From positions 1 to 36,085 of the forward strand of contig CAIKWD010000012.1 in NCBI GenBank assembly GCA_903831095.1: a stretch of DNA of 36,085 nt. The letters run 5' to 3'. The position numbers and the translations under genes are program-made. This DNA comes from Candidatus Staskawiczbacteria bacterium. Its GTDB lineage: Bacteria > Patescibacteriota > Minisyncoccia > Minisyncoccales > Staskawiczbacteraceae. The notes below the pieces were generated by a model that worked only from the letters and a program-made list of their open reading frames with translations, had not been told where the DNA came from and ran no database searches. Below, one piece after another: positions 18,791 to 27,266 of this stretch; within the stretch, counting starts at the first letter, position 1, and each line of letters starts with the position of its first letter.

Positions 18791-19180
18791 TTAATATCCT
18801 AAAAATAATATTAATCCCGATGCTATAATCACAGGAAGCAAAACCCAAAATAAAATAACCACAAGCCCTGCAATCAAAACAAAAATTTGAAATAAAATTC
18901 CAACTACAATCAAAGCAATTCTCATTACAGCTCCAATAATTCTTGAAAAAATATTTGATATAAGAGTACTGAAAAAATTTCCTAAGTCAAAACCTTTGGT
19001 ATAATTCCACCTGTATTTTCTCCAAGGCGAAAAAAGGGACCGCAATAAAAGAGGTAAAGAAAAATAATTCGAAGCAAATAAAATATAGTTTTTCCAAACC
19101 CCAAACAAAAACTTAGGCATTTCAACAAAATACCACGAAAACCACAAACTAATTATATTTTTTTGATTAACTATTTCCAT
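18791..19180 (-). CDS. Small hydrophobic membrane protein
   Basis: 129 aa with several hydrophobic segments; tightly packed between neighbours. Confidence 0.65.
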   Translation of the reverse strand: MEIVNQKNIISLWFSWYFVEMPKFLFGVWKNYILFASNYFSLPLLLRSLFSPWRKYRWNYTKGFDLGNFFSTLISNIFSRIIGAVMRIALIVVGILFQIFVLIAGLVVILFWVLLPVIIASGLILFLGY

Positions 19181-19563
19181 TATTCTATTATACCATTAAT
19201 TATGTCATTTTTAATATCCTCGGGTATAGGAATGGCTTCTCCAGGTTTAGAAATTCCCGGATATCTCCAAGCACTAATTATTTTTCTTATTGGAACCATA
19301 GCAGCCTTAACATCCTTATACATAAGCCATATTTCCCCTGGAGCTTTCTTAGGTTTTTGCCAAGCTCCTGCTACGGTTATTTGCTTTGTTTTAAAAAATA
19401 CTTTGTTAGTCTTCATCACAGCCATTGTTCCGGGCACAATCCCCTTTTCCTTACGTTCTGGCTTATACAGTATTCCCAACAGCTTTTGCTTTGAAAGCCC
19501 ATACTGACGCATTTTGATCTTTGAATGCTCAGTCCAATTCAATTGTCTATAACTTGTTGCCAT
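19180..19563 (-). CDS. Hypothetical protein, possibly DUF4258-like
   Basis: 127 aa; LNWTEHSKIKMRQYGLSKQKLLGILYKPE resembles the H-x-x-x-R-M-x-x-x-G start of DUF4258-type proteins; stop/start overlap with downstream gene. Confidence 0.55.
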   Translation of the reverse strand: MATSYRQLNWTEHSKIKMRQYGLSKQKLLGILYKPERKEKGIVPGTMAVMKTNKVFFKTKQITVAGAWQKPKKAPGEIWLMYKDVKAAMVPIRKIISAWRYPGISKPGEAIPIPEDIKNDIINGIIE

Positions 19564-19569
19564 AAATTA

Positions 19570-20076
19570 TTACCGAACAACTTTGTAATGCAATTGAATT
19601 TCGTTATCTGCTATTTTCTTTTGTCCAAGAAATTCCAGTTTAAGTTCAAAATCTTTTCCCTTAAAAACAGGGATACCTTTACCAAAAATTATTGGTTCGA
19701 CATCTAAATAAATTTCATCAATTAAATTCTCAGCTAAAAAAGAGGCATTTAGTGTACCACCACCAGCCACAATAACTTCTTTATACCCCTCAAAAAATTC
19801 TAAAGCTTTTTTGGGCGAAGAAGCAACAAATTGATTAGGACTTAATGTTTTAAATTTCTTTTCAGATACTACTGCCAACTTCACATCTTTTAATTCTGAA
19901 AATTCAGGTTGTTTAGTGAGTATATCGTATGTACGATGCCCAATTATAAGCCCACCAGCAGTTTGAGTTGCCAAGCTATAACTATTCCACTCTTCCTTTG
20001 AAATCCAACTTGTGTCATCGTCATTTTTGGCAATAAACCCATTTGCTGTAATTGCCATATATAAAATAACTTTCAT
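19570..20076 (-). CDS. Dihydrofolate reductase family (RibD C-terminal domain) protein
   Basis: MKVILYMAITANGFIAKNDDDTSWIS...GGLIIGHRTYDIL...VIVAGGGTLNASFLAENLIDEIYLDVEPIIFGKGIPVF. Confidence 0.9.
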   Translation of the reverse strand: MKVILYMAITANGFIAKNDDDTSWISKEEWNSYSLATQTAGGLIIGHRTYDILTKQPEFSELKDVKLAVVSEKKFKTLSPNQFVASSPKKALEFFEGYKEVIVAGGGTLNASFLAENLIDEIYLDVEPIIFGKGIPVFKGKDFELKLEFLGQKKIADNEIQLHYKVVR

Positions 20077-20099
20077 ATTTTTTATTCTTAATAGTAATG

Positions 20100-20171
20100 T
20101 GGGCGGTGCAGGATTCGAACCTACGACCCCTGCAATGTGAATGCAATGCTCTACCGCTGAGCTAACCGCCC
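20100..20171 (-). tRNA. tRNA-Val (anticodon CAC)
   Basis: GGGCGGTTAGCTCAGCGGTAGAGCATTGCATTCACATTGCAGGGGTCGTAGGTTCGAATCCTGCACCGCCCA; anticodon loop TTCACAT. Confidence 0.95.
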
Positions 20172-20202
20172 ATTAGGAAATATTATCACTTTTTTGAAGC
20201 AA

Positions 20203-20233
20203 AAAAAAGAGCGAGATTAGTTTCTTCTCGCTC
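20203..20233 (-). terminator. Terminator of the 20261-20743 gene
   Basis: GAGCGAG...CTCGCTC followed by a U-run on the minus strand. Confidence 0.75.
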
Positions 20234-20260
20234 GTCGTTGTTGCCAACAACATTAATATT

Positions 20261-20743
20261 CTAACTCAGGCGTTTCAGACCAATTTTGGACCAAGGCTCT
20301 GACCCTGAGCCAGGACATATGGAATCAAAAGATTTATGTTCTGACACCACAAATGCCGGTTGACCTCTATAGTGAAATGGCGACATTTCCAATAAGACAA
20401 GTTCGCCACAATGCCTGCATCCGCCACCCATTTCCTGCGCCGGTGGGCAGATCATATCGACAGGTGTAAATCCACACAATGATGCATGATTTCCTTCAAG
20501 ATGATTTTCTACAAAAAGAACTGGATTAGAAACTTTCTCTTGAGGCACTACGAATACAATCTGTATTCTTTTGAATGGTTCATCCTCAAGCCCTGAGATT
20601 TTTTTCTCCCATCCGCAGGGTTTTGGGTTTAGATTGAGTTTCACCAAAATGTCGACGATCTTCATCAACAATTCAGGTTCCACTTCCAGTGTTATCCTCC
20701 ACGCTTTGAACGTACTAGCCAACTTTTTTGTTGTGTTAGGCAT
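20261..20743 (-). CDS. Hypothetical protein with CxxC motif
   Basis: Start revised to MPNTTKKLAST, preceded by AAGGAGGGATGTGCAATG; GGGCRHCGELV. Confidence 0.65.
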   Translation of the reverse strand: MPNTTKKLASTFKAWRITLEVEPELLMKIVDILVKLNLNPKPCGWEKKISGLEDEPFKRIQIVFVVPQEKVSNPVLFVENHLEGNHASLCGFTPVDMICPPAQEMGGGCRHCGELVLLEMSPFHYRGQPAFVVSEHKSFDSICPGSGSEPWSKIGLKRLS

Positions 20744-20840
20744 TGCACATCCCTCCTTATTTTTTTTCAAGGTGCACCATGCACTTTGATGTTCTATTAT
20801 TAGCATTAATACTAAATAATGTAAAGAAAATTATACAACA

Positions 20841-20869
20841 AAAAACACCCTTTTTACAGGGTGTTTTTC
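20841..20869 (-). terminator. Terminator downstream of rplL
   Basis: AAAAACACCCTttttacAGGGTGTTTTT. Confidence 0.85.
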
Positions 20870-20878
20870 TAAAAAATC

Positions 20879-21280
20879 TTATTTGATTTCTACTTTGGCT
20901 CCGGCTGCTGCAAATTTCTTTGCAATTTCATCAGCTTCCTCTTTCTTTACGCCCTCTTTTACCATTTGGGCTGTTCCTGCTGCTGCGGCGTCAACCAAGT
21001 CTTTTGATTCCTTCAATCCTTTGGCTGTTACGTCTCTGACAACCTTAATAACCTCAATTTTCTGAGCTCCAACCTCCTTCAATTCTACATTGAAAGATGT
21101 CTTTTCCTCAACTGGTCCGGCTGCGGCTGCTGCAACTGCTACTGGAGCTGCGGCTGAAACGCCAAACTTAGCTTCCAATACTTTTACCAATTCTGCCAAT
21201 TCTACAACTGGCATTTTTTCTATTTCAGCTACCATTTTTTCAAACTTAGCTGGAATTTCTACTTTTGTTTCGTCTGTCAT
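20879..21280 (-). CDS. rplL: 50S ribosomal protein L7/L12
   Basis: Ala-rich hinge; [42 protein letters not shown]...[27 protein letters not shown]. Confidence 0.97.
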   Translation of the reverse strand: MTDETKVEIPAKFEKMVAEIEKMPVVELAELVKVLEAKFGVSAAAPVAVAAAAAGPVEEKTSFNVELKEVGAQKIEVIKVVRDVTAKGLKESKDLVDAAAAGTAQMVKEGVKKEEADEIAKKFAAAGAKVEIK

Positions 21281-21294
21281 AATATTTTTTTAAT

Positions 21295-21371
21295 GCGAGG
21301 CAATGAACTTTTTGCAGGCCTCTGAGACACAAAGTGCCAGATAGCCGGAAAAAAGATTGTTGCCGAGCGAT
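21295..21371 (-). ncRNA. Candidate structured 5' leader upstream of rplL (copy B of 77-nt element)
   Basis: 70/77 identical to 3589-3665; begins about 8 nt after the rplJ stop and ends 14 nt before the rplL ATG. Confidence 0.7.
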
Positions 21372-21379
21372 AATTTTTA

Positions 21380-21871
21380 TTATTTTTCTGCTATTTTATT
21401 TAATACTCGTACAAAACTTGAAACTGGGCTGTATATAGAGCCGACCAACCTGCCCAAAAGCTCGTTTCTTGAAGGTATGTTTGCCAATTCCAAAACTTTT
21501 GTCCTGTCGATAAATCTCTTTTCAAAAATTCCTCCCAAAATTTTGAAATTCTCGTTTGTCTTTCCAAACTGGTTAGCAATTCTGGCTGGAGCTATTTCAT
21601 CTTCTATTCCAAAGACCAATGCCAATTGTCCAGGTATAACTGCTTTCATTTTATTCCAAAAAGAAATACCTGACTGACCAAATGCTACCCTAACCAATGT
21701 TTTCTTTGCAATTTTCAAATTGCAACCTGCTTCCTTCAAAGATTTTCTCAAGCTGAACATTTCCTTGGAAGGTACCTTTGCAAAGTCGACAAATATCACG
21801 GATTTCTGTTTTGCAACATTTCCCTTGATACTTTCTATTTGCTTTGTTTTCTGTGCTTTAGTAAGTGCCAC
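21380..21871 (-). CDS. rplJ: 50S ribosomal protein L10 (GTG start)
   Basis: MALTKAQKTKQIESIKGNVAKQKSVIFVDFAKVPSKEMFSLRKSLKEAGCNLKIAKKTLVRVAF. Confidence 0.96.
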   Translation of the reverse strand: MALTKAQKTKQIESIKGNVAKQKSVIFVDFAKVPSKEMFSLRKSLKEAGCNLKIAKKTLVRVAFGQSGISFWNKMKAVIPGQLALVFGIEDEIAPARIANQFGKTNENFKILGGIFEKRFIDRTKVLELANIPSRNELLGRLVGSIYSPVSSFVRVLNKIAEK

Positions 21872-22002
21872 GGTCGTATGAGCGAGGCGAATACGATTGC
21901 TTCGGAAATTGGGCTAATTATAATCCTATACATCTAGGCCCAATTTACGCGGAAATACATTTTCGTCGCGTTGTTTAATAATATTTTTTTTTAAAATAAA
22001 AA

Positions 22003-22090
22003 GCCTGTTTTCACAGACGGCAATAGCTAACTTAAAGTTAGTAGTTTTGCCTCGATAGGACTTACCCTTGCGGTACCTATTGTCTGTGGC
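22003..22090 (-). ncRNA. Ribosomal L10 leader-like attenuator
   Basis: RNA CCACAGACAATAGGTACCGCAAGGGTAAGTCCTATCGAGGC...GTCTGTGAAAACAGGCTTTTT; P1 CACAGAC/GTCTGTG, AUAGG/CCUAU hairpin, mutually exclusive terminator. Confidence 0.8.
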
Positions 22091-22132
22091 TTTTTGATTG
22101 TATGTTTATATTAATCTAAATTATCCCCAATG

Positions 22133-23179
22133 TCAAGGTTTTAAGTACTTAGCACTGGCTGCATTTTGCTGTTCCAAAGTTTCACTGAAAATTGTTTTTC
22201 CGCTTAAGCTGGACAAATAATACCAATAATTGCTTTTTTTAGGATAAATTGAGGCTAAAATTGAATTCATGCCAGGATTTGAAATTGAACCCTTTGGCAA
22301 GCCACAATATTTATACGTATTATAAGGCGAATCAATTTCTAAATCCTTTAATAAGGCTCCAGGATTATTTTTGCCAGTGACATAATTAACAGTAGCACAT
22401 GACTGAAGGGGCATATCAATTTTAAGGCGTTTCCAAAAAATCCCAGAAACAATTTTTTTGTCATCCAAAGTCCTGACCTCTTTTTCAATTATTGAAGCCA
22501 TTGTAATTATGTCGAATATTGATTTTTTCTGACTTTTAATTTCAGCTCGCAAAGCCGGGGTCAATTTTTTATCAAAATTTGCCAGCATATTGCTTAAAAT
22601 ATCTTCGCAAGTTGCGCCCTTGGAAATCTCATAAGTGTCAGGAAAAAGATATCCTTCCAACCCTACATTATTGGGCTTATCTGCTAAAAAATTAAAATCT
22701 TCCGAATAGTCTTTCTTTGTCAAAGATAAAAAATAATCCTGTTTACAAATGCCTTTTGCCTCCAAATATTTTCCAATATCCTTTATATTCCATCCCTCTA
22801 AAATCTTAACTTTATCCCTTATCACGTCTCCTTGCGCCATTTTATTGGCAATTTCATGAGCAGACATTTTTGGCGACAAACTGTATCCCCCAGCCTGTAA
22901 TACTGAATGTTTTAAAGACAAAACAGAATAAAACTTAAAAAAATAACTACTTCTGATAATTCCGAGCTTTTTCAAATTGACTGCAATTTCATTGTCTCCC
23001 CAGCCCTTTTGAACCGTAAACACAACTACTTCATGTGACCCTGGATTTACCGGAACATAAACCTCAAAACAAACAAAAAATAAAATGAATAAAAAAACTG
23101 TCCCAATTATTGAGGTAATTTTTTTTAAAAATTTTACAGACACTTTGGAAAAATCCTTGTTTTGCAAATAAGCGTTCAT
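22133..23179 (-). CDS. mltG: Endolytic murein transglycosylase MltG (YceG-like)
   Basis: LEGYLFPDTYEI, IITMASIIEKEV, GIFWKRLKIDMPLQSCATVNY, DSPYNTYKYCGLPKGSISNPGMNSI. Confidence 0.95.
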   Translation of the reverse strand: MNAYLQNKDFSKVSVKFLKKITSIIGTVFLFILFFVCFEVYVPVNPGSHEVVVFTVQKGWGDNEIAVNLKKLGIIRSSYFFKFYSVLSLKHSVLQAGGYSLSPKMSAHEIANKMAQGDVIRDKVKILEGWNIKDIGKYLEAKGICKQDYFLSLTKKDYSEDFNFLADKPNNVGLEGYLFPDTYEISKGATCEDILSNMLANFDKKLTPALRAEIKSQKKSIFDIITMASIIEKEVRTLDDKKIVSGIFWKRLKIDMPLQSCATVNYVTGKNNPGALLKDLEIDSPYNTYKYCGLPKGSISNPGMNSILASIYPKKSNYWYYLSSLSGKTIFSETLEQQNAASAKYLKP

Positions 23180-23180
23180 A

Positions 23181-23510
23181 TTATAAAAGTTTTCCCTGCC
23201 TTAATGATTTGGCAACAACCGCTGCTTTTTCTTCTCCTGTTTCAGTTAAAATAAAATAAGTTTTTGGGTCTCCAATTATTAATTTTTCATTTCTCAGTGC
23301 TCTCAACGGCCTGTCCAATTTTCTAGAGTCTGGCCAAATTGGATATCTGGTAAACTTAAGCGTGTCTGGAAACAAGGTAAAACATTCTTTTACCAATCTT
23401 TCAAAACTGCACTGTTCAGAATTTGCAATTACAGAATGTATGCAAAACAAGATCAGGTCATTGACTGAAACCTTAGAAAAATTCAAATTTTTATCTTTCT
23501 TATTTTGCAT
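23181..23510 (-). CDS. Hypothetical winged-helix-like protein
   Basis: 109 aa; ...RLVKECFTLFPDTLKFTRYPIWPDSRKLDRPLRALRNEKLIIGDPKTYFILTETGEEKA. Confidence 0.6.
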   Translation of the reverse strand: MQNKKDKNLNFSKVSVNDLILFCIHSVIANSEQCSFERLVKECFTLFPDTLKFTRYPIWPDSRKLDRPLRALRNEKLIIGDPKTYFILTETGEEKAAVVAKSLRQGKLL

Positions 23511-23518
23511 ATTTTATT

Positions 23519-23590
23519 GCAGGTGGCTTTGGCTAATATTAAATCGCTATTATGCTATCTTTAAGCCCTATTTGATTATTTTAGTATACT
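23519..23590. repeat. Diverged third copy of the GCAGTGGGCTTTGG intergenic repeat
   Basis: gcaggtggctttggctaatattaaatcgctatt against gcagtgggctttggacaatattagaaccgctatt. Confidence 0.4.
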
Positions 23591-23620
23591 TAAAAATATA
23601 TAAAAATACAATTTTTTGTA

Positions 23621-23650
23621 AACAAAAACCACCTCTTTTAGCGGTGGTAT
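23621..23650 (-). terminator. Terminator at the end of the two-component cluster
   Basis: ACCACC-tcttttagc-GGTGGT with U-run on the minus strand. Confidence 0.7.
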
Positions 23651-23790
23651 TGTTTTTTACTTTTCCATTTTTTCAAAACGTCTTCCACCCTATCTAACAC
23701 CTCGCTTATTGATAAATCAGCTTTAACATAAAAGTCTAATACTCCTAGGCTTAATGCCTTCCTAGCGATTAAAATAGTTATTTTTTTATT
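23638..23790 (-). pseudogene. Truncated response-regulator receiver-domain fragment
   Basis: Minus-strand reading KITILIARKALSLGVLDFYVKADLSISEVLDRVEDVLKKWKSKKQYHR* aligns with ADAVELGAVEYLVKSNYSIHELVEKIIHRLNNKEK of the adjacent RR; no N-terminal half. Confidence 0.6.
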
Positions 23791-23803
23791 GTCTACCAAA
23801 TTT

Positions 23804-24181
23804 TTAAACTTTTTCTTTATTGTTCAAACGATGTATTATTTTTTCCACCAATTCATGTATTGAATAGTTTGATTTAACCAAATACTCAACCGCTCCAAGT
23901 TCAACTGCATCTGCAATTTTATCATGACCGGACATATTAGTTAAAAACAAAATCTGCGCATTTTTGTCAAAAGCCATTAGTTGTTTTGACATCTCCAAAC
24001 CATCCATCTCTGGCATTATAATATCTAATAAAACCAACGCTGGCTTTTCCTTTTTATAAGCCGCTAAACCTTCTACTCCATTAGCCGCTTCGGTAACGAC
24101 AAAACCCATGCGCCTCAATTTATTTACTATTGGCTTACGAATATCAACCTCATCTTCAACTATTAAAATTTTTTTATCCAT
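23804..24181 (-). CDS. Single-domain response regulator (receiver only)
   Basis: KILIVEDEVDIRKPIVNKLRRMGF...ALVLLDIIMPEMDGLEM...ILFLTNMSG...GAVEYLVKSNYSIHELV. Confidence 0.93.
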   Translation of the reverse strand: MDKKILIVEDEVDIRKPIVNKLRRMGFVVTEAANGVEGLAAYKKEKPALVLLDIIMPEMDGLEMSKQLMAFDKNAQILFLTNMSGHDKIADAVELGAVEYLVKSNYSIHELVEKIIHRLNNKEKV

Positions 24182-24216
24182 GTTTTTTTATTTTGCCTAA
24201 TTATACTAAATTTTAC

Positions 24217-26232
24217 TTAGATAGACAATGTTGTTTCACCTTTATTAGCCTTACTACCAGACAACGGTATTAAAAACCCGAAAATTGTGCCCTTGCCTTC
24301 TCTGGATTCAAAAATTACTTCTCCGCCAAAATTTTCTATAATTAATTTAGTTATGTAGAGCCCTAAGCCAGTTCCAGATGTATCTAGTTTTGCAGCAGTA
24401 GGAGCCCTATAAAATTTGCTGAATAAATGCACCTGATATTCTTCTGGGATTTGCTCTCCATTGTCACAAACTAACACCTTAACATTATCACCTTCCTTCT
24501 CAATTTTTACATTTATTTTTGATTTACCTGTTTTTGGCCTAGCGTATTTTATAGCGTTGGAAATAAAGTTGGCCACTACTTGCCTTACTAACATTGTGTC
24601 TATACTAATATTTGGTATTGAAGTAGGAGCTTTATCTAATTTTAACTCAACTTTCTTTTTTTCAGCCAGTTTTTTATACTCTCCTATTGTATCTCTAACC
24701 AACTTTACTAAATCAGTTGGTTTTGGATCAATTGTTAATCTTCCCATTTCCAAGCGGGAAACATCCAATAATCCGTTAACAATAGCAATAAGTCTTTTTG
24801 TGGAAGCAAGTCCAGATTCAATATAATCTTTTTGTTGCTTGTTCAACTTACCAATTTCTTGCGAGTCTAAATCCTCTAAACACCACCTTATTGCAGAAAG
24901 CGGAGTGCGTAGCTGGTGCGATGCCAAGGAAACGAATTCAGTTTTTGCCTTGTCTATTTCTTTTTCTTTTGTAATATCTCTAAAAATTTCGACGGCGCCG
25001 ATAATTTTTCCATTAAGAACAACCGAGGATGCTGTGACAACAACTGGAAACATTACCCTATTTCTTTTAACATAAAAACAAGAAAAACCCATCACATTGG
25101 CTTTGTTTTTAAGAACAAGAAACATTGGATGTTTTTCTATAGGCACCGAGTTTCCATCTTTATCCAGCACTGCTCTGACTTCAGTAATCAGCTTGCCGAC
25201 ACTTTGGTCAGCGGTTAATCCAAGCATGTCCTCGGCCGCGTTATTAATAAGAACAACTTTGCCGTTTTGGTCTATTGCTACCACGCCTTCTCCAAGGCCT
25301 TGTAGCAAAGCTCCTTCTTTGGCTTTAGACTCTTCGGCTTTTTGTCTTTCTTCTTCGGCATCCTCTGCAACGTTTAATATTGCTTCGCGGGCTGTAGCCA
25401 ACTCATTAATTTTATCTTCCAATTCTTTGTTTTTTACTTCCACATTTTTCTTACTCTCGTCCAACACCTTTAATTCGTTTTCCAAATTTAAATAAGACAC
25501 TTTTAATTTCGTAACCATTGTATCAAAAGAGCGCGATAGCTGTCCAATTTCATCCTTAACCGGAGTACCAACTTTAAAATCCAAATTTCCTTCTTCGATG
25601 ACTTCAGTCCCATGATGAAGCTTTACAATTGACATGGCAATCCTCCTCCAAATAATCAGCCCAATAAGCATAACCAACAATATAATTGAAATATAACCAA
25701 TCCAAAGATATAATATTGTCGTTTGAGTATCAACTGCCTCTGCTGAGCTTGCTACTGCCAACCGATTAGCTGCGTCATTGGCTTCCTGAGATTGATTTAT
25801 AAGCTGGGCTAAAATTCTTATTTCTTTTTGTTCTTTGATTGTTTTGATATCAGAGCTGTTTATGTTATTTTGCCCTCTCAATGTCAATAAATCACTGAAC
25901 TCTTTTTTAGTCAAACTAATTGTTTCCAATATCGAATTAATATCTTTTTTTTCAAAATCTTTCAAAAACAACCCTAAATTAGACTTTATAGTAGCGGTTA
26001 TATTATTAGTTTCAACAAACCACTGTTTTTGAGGCCGATCTTCGCCAAAAAGCGAATACTCATCCAAAAGTAATCTCCTTTCAAACAAACTGGTGCTGAT
26101 TTGATTGGCTATTCTATTTTTTTCAATTGCCTGGTTAAAAAATTGAAATGAAAAATACAAAAAAACAGTGAGAACAATTATTGCAAAGCTTGAAAAGCAG
26201 GCAAGCAATAAAATTTTAGTAAAAATTTTCAT
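24217..26232 (-). CDS. Sensor histidine kinase (TM - extracytoplasmic - TM - HAMP - PAS - HisKA - HATPase)
   Basis: 671 aa; FVSLASHQLRTPLSAIRWCLEDL H-box; VVANFISNAIKYARP N-box; VCDNGEQIPEE; GTGLGLYITKLIIENFGG. Confidence 0.95.
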   Translation of the reverse strand: MKIFTKILLLACFSSFAIIVLTVFLYFSFQFFNQAIEKNRIANQISTSLFERRLLLDEYSLFGEDRPQKQWFVETNNITATIKSNLGLFLKDFEKKDINSILETISLTKKEFSDLLTLRGQNNINSSDIKTIKEQKEIRILAQLINQSQEANDAANRLAVASSAEAVDTQTTILYLWIGYISIILLVMLIGLIIWRRIAMSIVKLHHGTEVIEEGNLDFKVGTPVKDEIGQLSRSFDTMVTKLKVSYLNLENELKVLDESKKNVEVKNKELEDKINELATAREAILNVAEDAEEERQKAEESKAKEGALLQGLGEGVVAIDQNGKVVLINNAAEDMLGLTADQSVGKLITEVRAVLDKDGNSVPIEKHPMFLVLKNKANVMGFSCFYVKRNRVMFPVVVTASSVVLNGKIIGAVEIFRDITKEKEIDKAKTEFVSLASHQLRTPLSAIRWCLEDLDSQEIGKLNKQQKDYIESGLASTKRLIAIVNGLLDVSRLEMGRLTIDPKPTDLVKLVRDTIGEYKKLAEKKKVELKLDKAPTSIPNISIDTMLVRQVVANFISNAIKYARPKTGKSKINVKIEKEGDNVKVLVCDNGEQIPEEYQVHLFSKFYRAPTAAKLDTSGTGLGLYITKLIIENFGGEVIFESREGKGTIFGFLIPLSGSKANKGETTLSI

Positions 26233-26235
26233 TTT

Positions 26236-27252
26236 CTAGTGTACAATTGTCATCGCCCCAGGTTTTACTTCCTCTAAGGCATTAATATATATGTAATCAA
26301 GATAATTGGGCACAGTAGTTTTATCGGTCAGCTTGTTTTGAATTGCCCAACGGGCTTGATTTTCAATTGTTTGAATAGTTGCCTGGTCTAAAAATAGCCC
26401 AAATTGATAGTTGCCGAATATAGAAAAAACAAAATCTTTATCCATATTTAATTCATTTGCCATAATAGCAGCCGCTTGATCTTTGTTTTGTAAGATAAAA
26501 TTTTCCGTTTGTTGGATTGCTTTTAAAAATCTGACTATTGCTTCGGGATGATTTTTAATAAATTCCTTATTTGATACAGAATAGATATCTTCCCGATAAA
26601 TATTATTATTAGGAAAAATAATACTGTTGTTTCCTAAGGCCTTTTGAGCATTACTAATATATGGTTGCCAAGTAGAAATTGCATCCACAGTTCCGGCAGT
26701 CATACTTTGAGTCAATTGGTCGGCCGGCAAATTTATTACCTTCACATCGGACAACAGGAGATTGTTATTATTTAAAAATATATTAAGAAAATAATGGCCA
26801 ATAGTACCTTCAGTTACGCCAATATTTCTGCCGCGCAAATCTGCCGGGCTGGTTATGCCCCGATCGCGCCTAGCAAGCACAAAAACATCGTTATAGGAAT
26901 AAGACGTGCCCGCAATAATTGAAAAATTGCTATTAATAAAACTGCTAAATACAACTGGTGTTTGAGCCACAGTTACTATGTCTAAGCTAGCGTCTTTTAA
27001 CATAGTATCAAGAGCAACTTTGCCAGAGCTAATTTTTTTTATGTTAACCTCTAAGCCATTTTCCTTAAAATAACCTTTATTCTCAGCAACAAACATTAAT
27101 GAACACATAAAATTATTTGCCACACCTAAATTTATCTTTTCAACCGGGCCAGTGTATTTTTTTGGGAAGTTTTGCCAAAATATAAAAGCGCCAATAATAA
27201 TGACAATAATTACAACAATGGCAATTAAAATTAAAATAATATATTTTTTCAT
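26236..27252 (-). CDS. TM-anchored NMT1/SsuA-like substrate-binding protein
   Basis: INLGVANNFMCSLMFVAENKGYFKENGLEVNIKKISSG...ADLRGRNIGVTEGTIGHYFL...LPADQLTQSMTAGTVDAISTWQPY; N-terminal hydrophobic segment without an evident lipobox. Confidence 0.88.
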   Translation of the reverse strand: MKKYIILILIAIVVIIVIIIGAFIFWQNFPKKYTGPVEKINLGVANNFMCSLMFVAENKGYFKENGLEVNIKKISSGKVALDTMLKDASLDIVTVAQTPVVFSSFINSNFSIIAGTSYSYNDVFVLARRDRGITSPADLRGRNIGVTEGTIGHYFLNIFLNNNNLLLSDVKVINLPADQLTQSMTAGTVDAISTWQPYISNAQKALGNNSIIFPNNNIYREDIYSVSNKEFIKNHPEAIVRFLKAIQQTENFILQNKDQAAAIMANELNMDKDFVFSIFGNYQFGLFLDQATIQTIENQARWAIQNKLTDKTTVPNYLDYIYINALEEVKPGAMTIVH

Positions 27253-27266
27253 ATTAAATAATTAAT

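Noticed and set aside
24461-25495. Plus-strand ORFs opposite the histidine kinase
   Set aside because: Antisense to a clear kinase gene; no recognisable domains.
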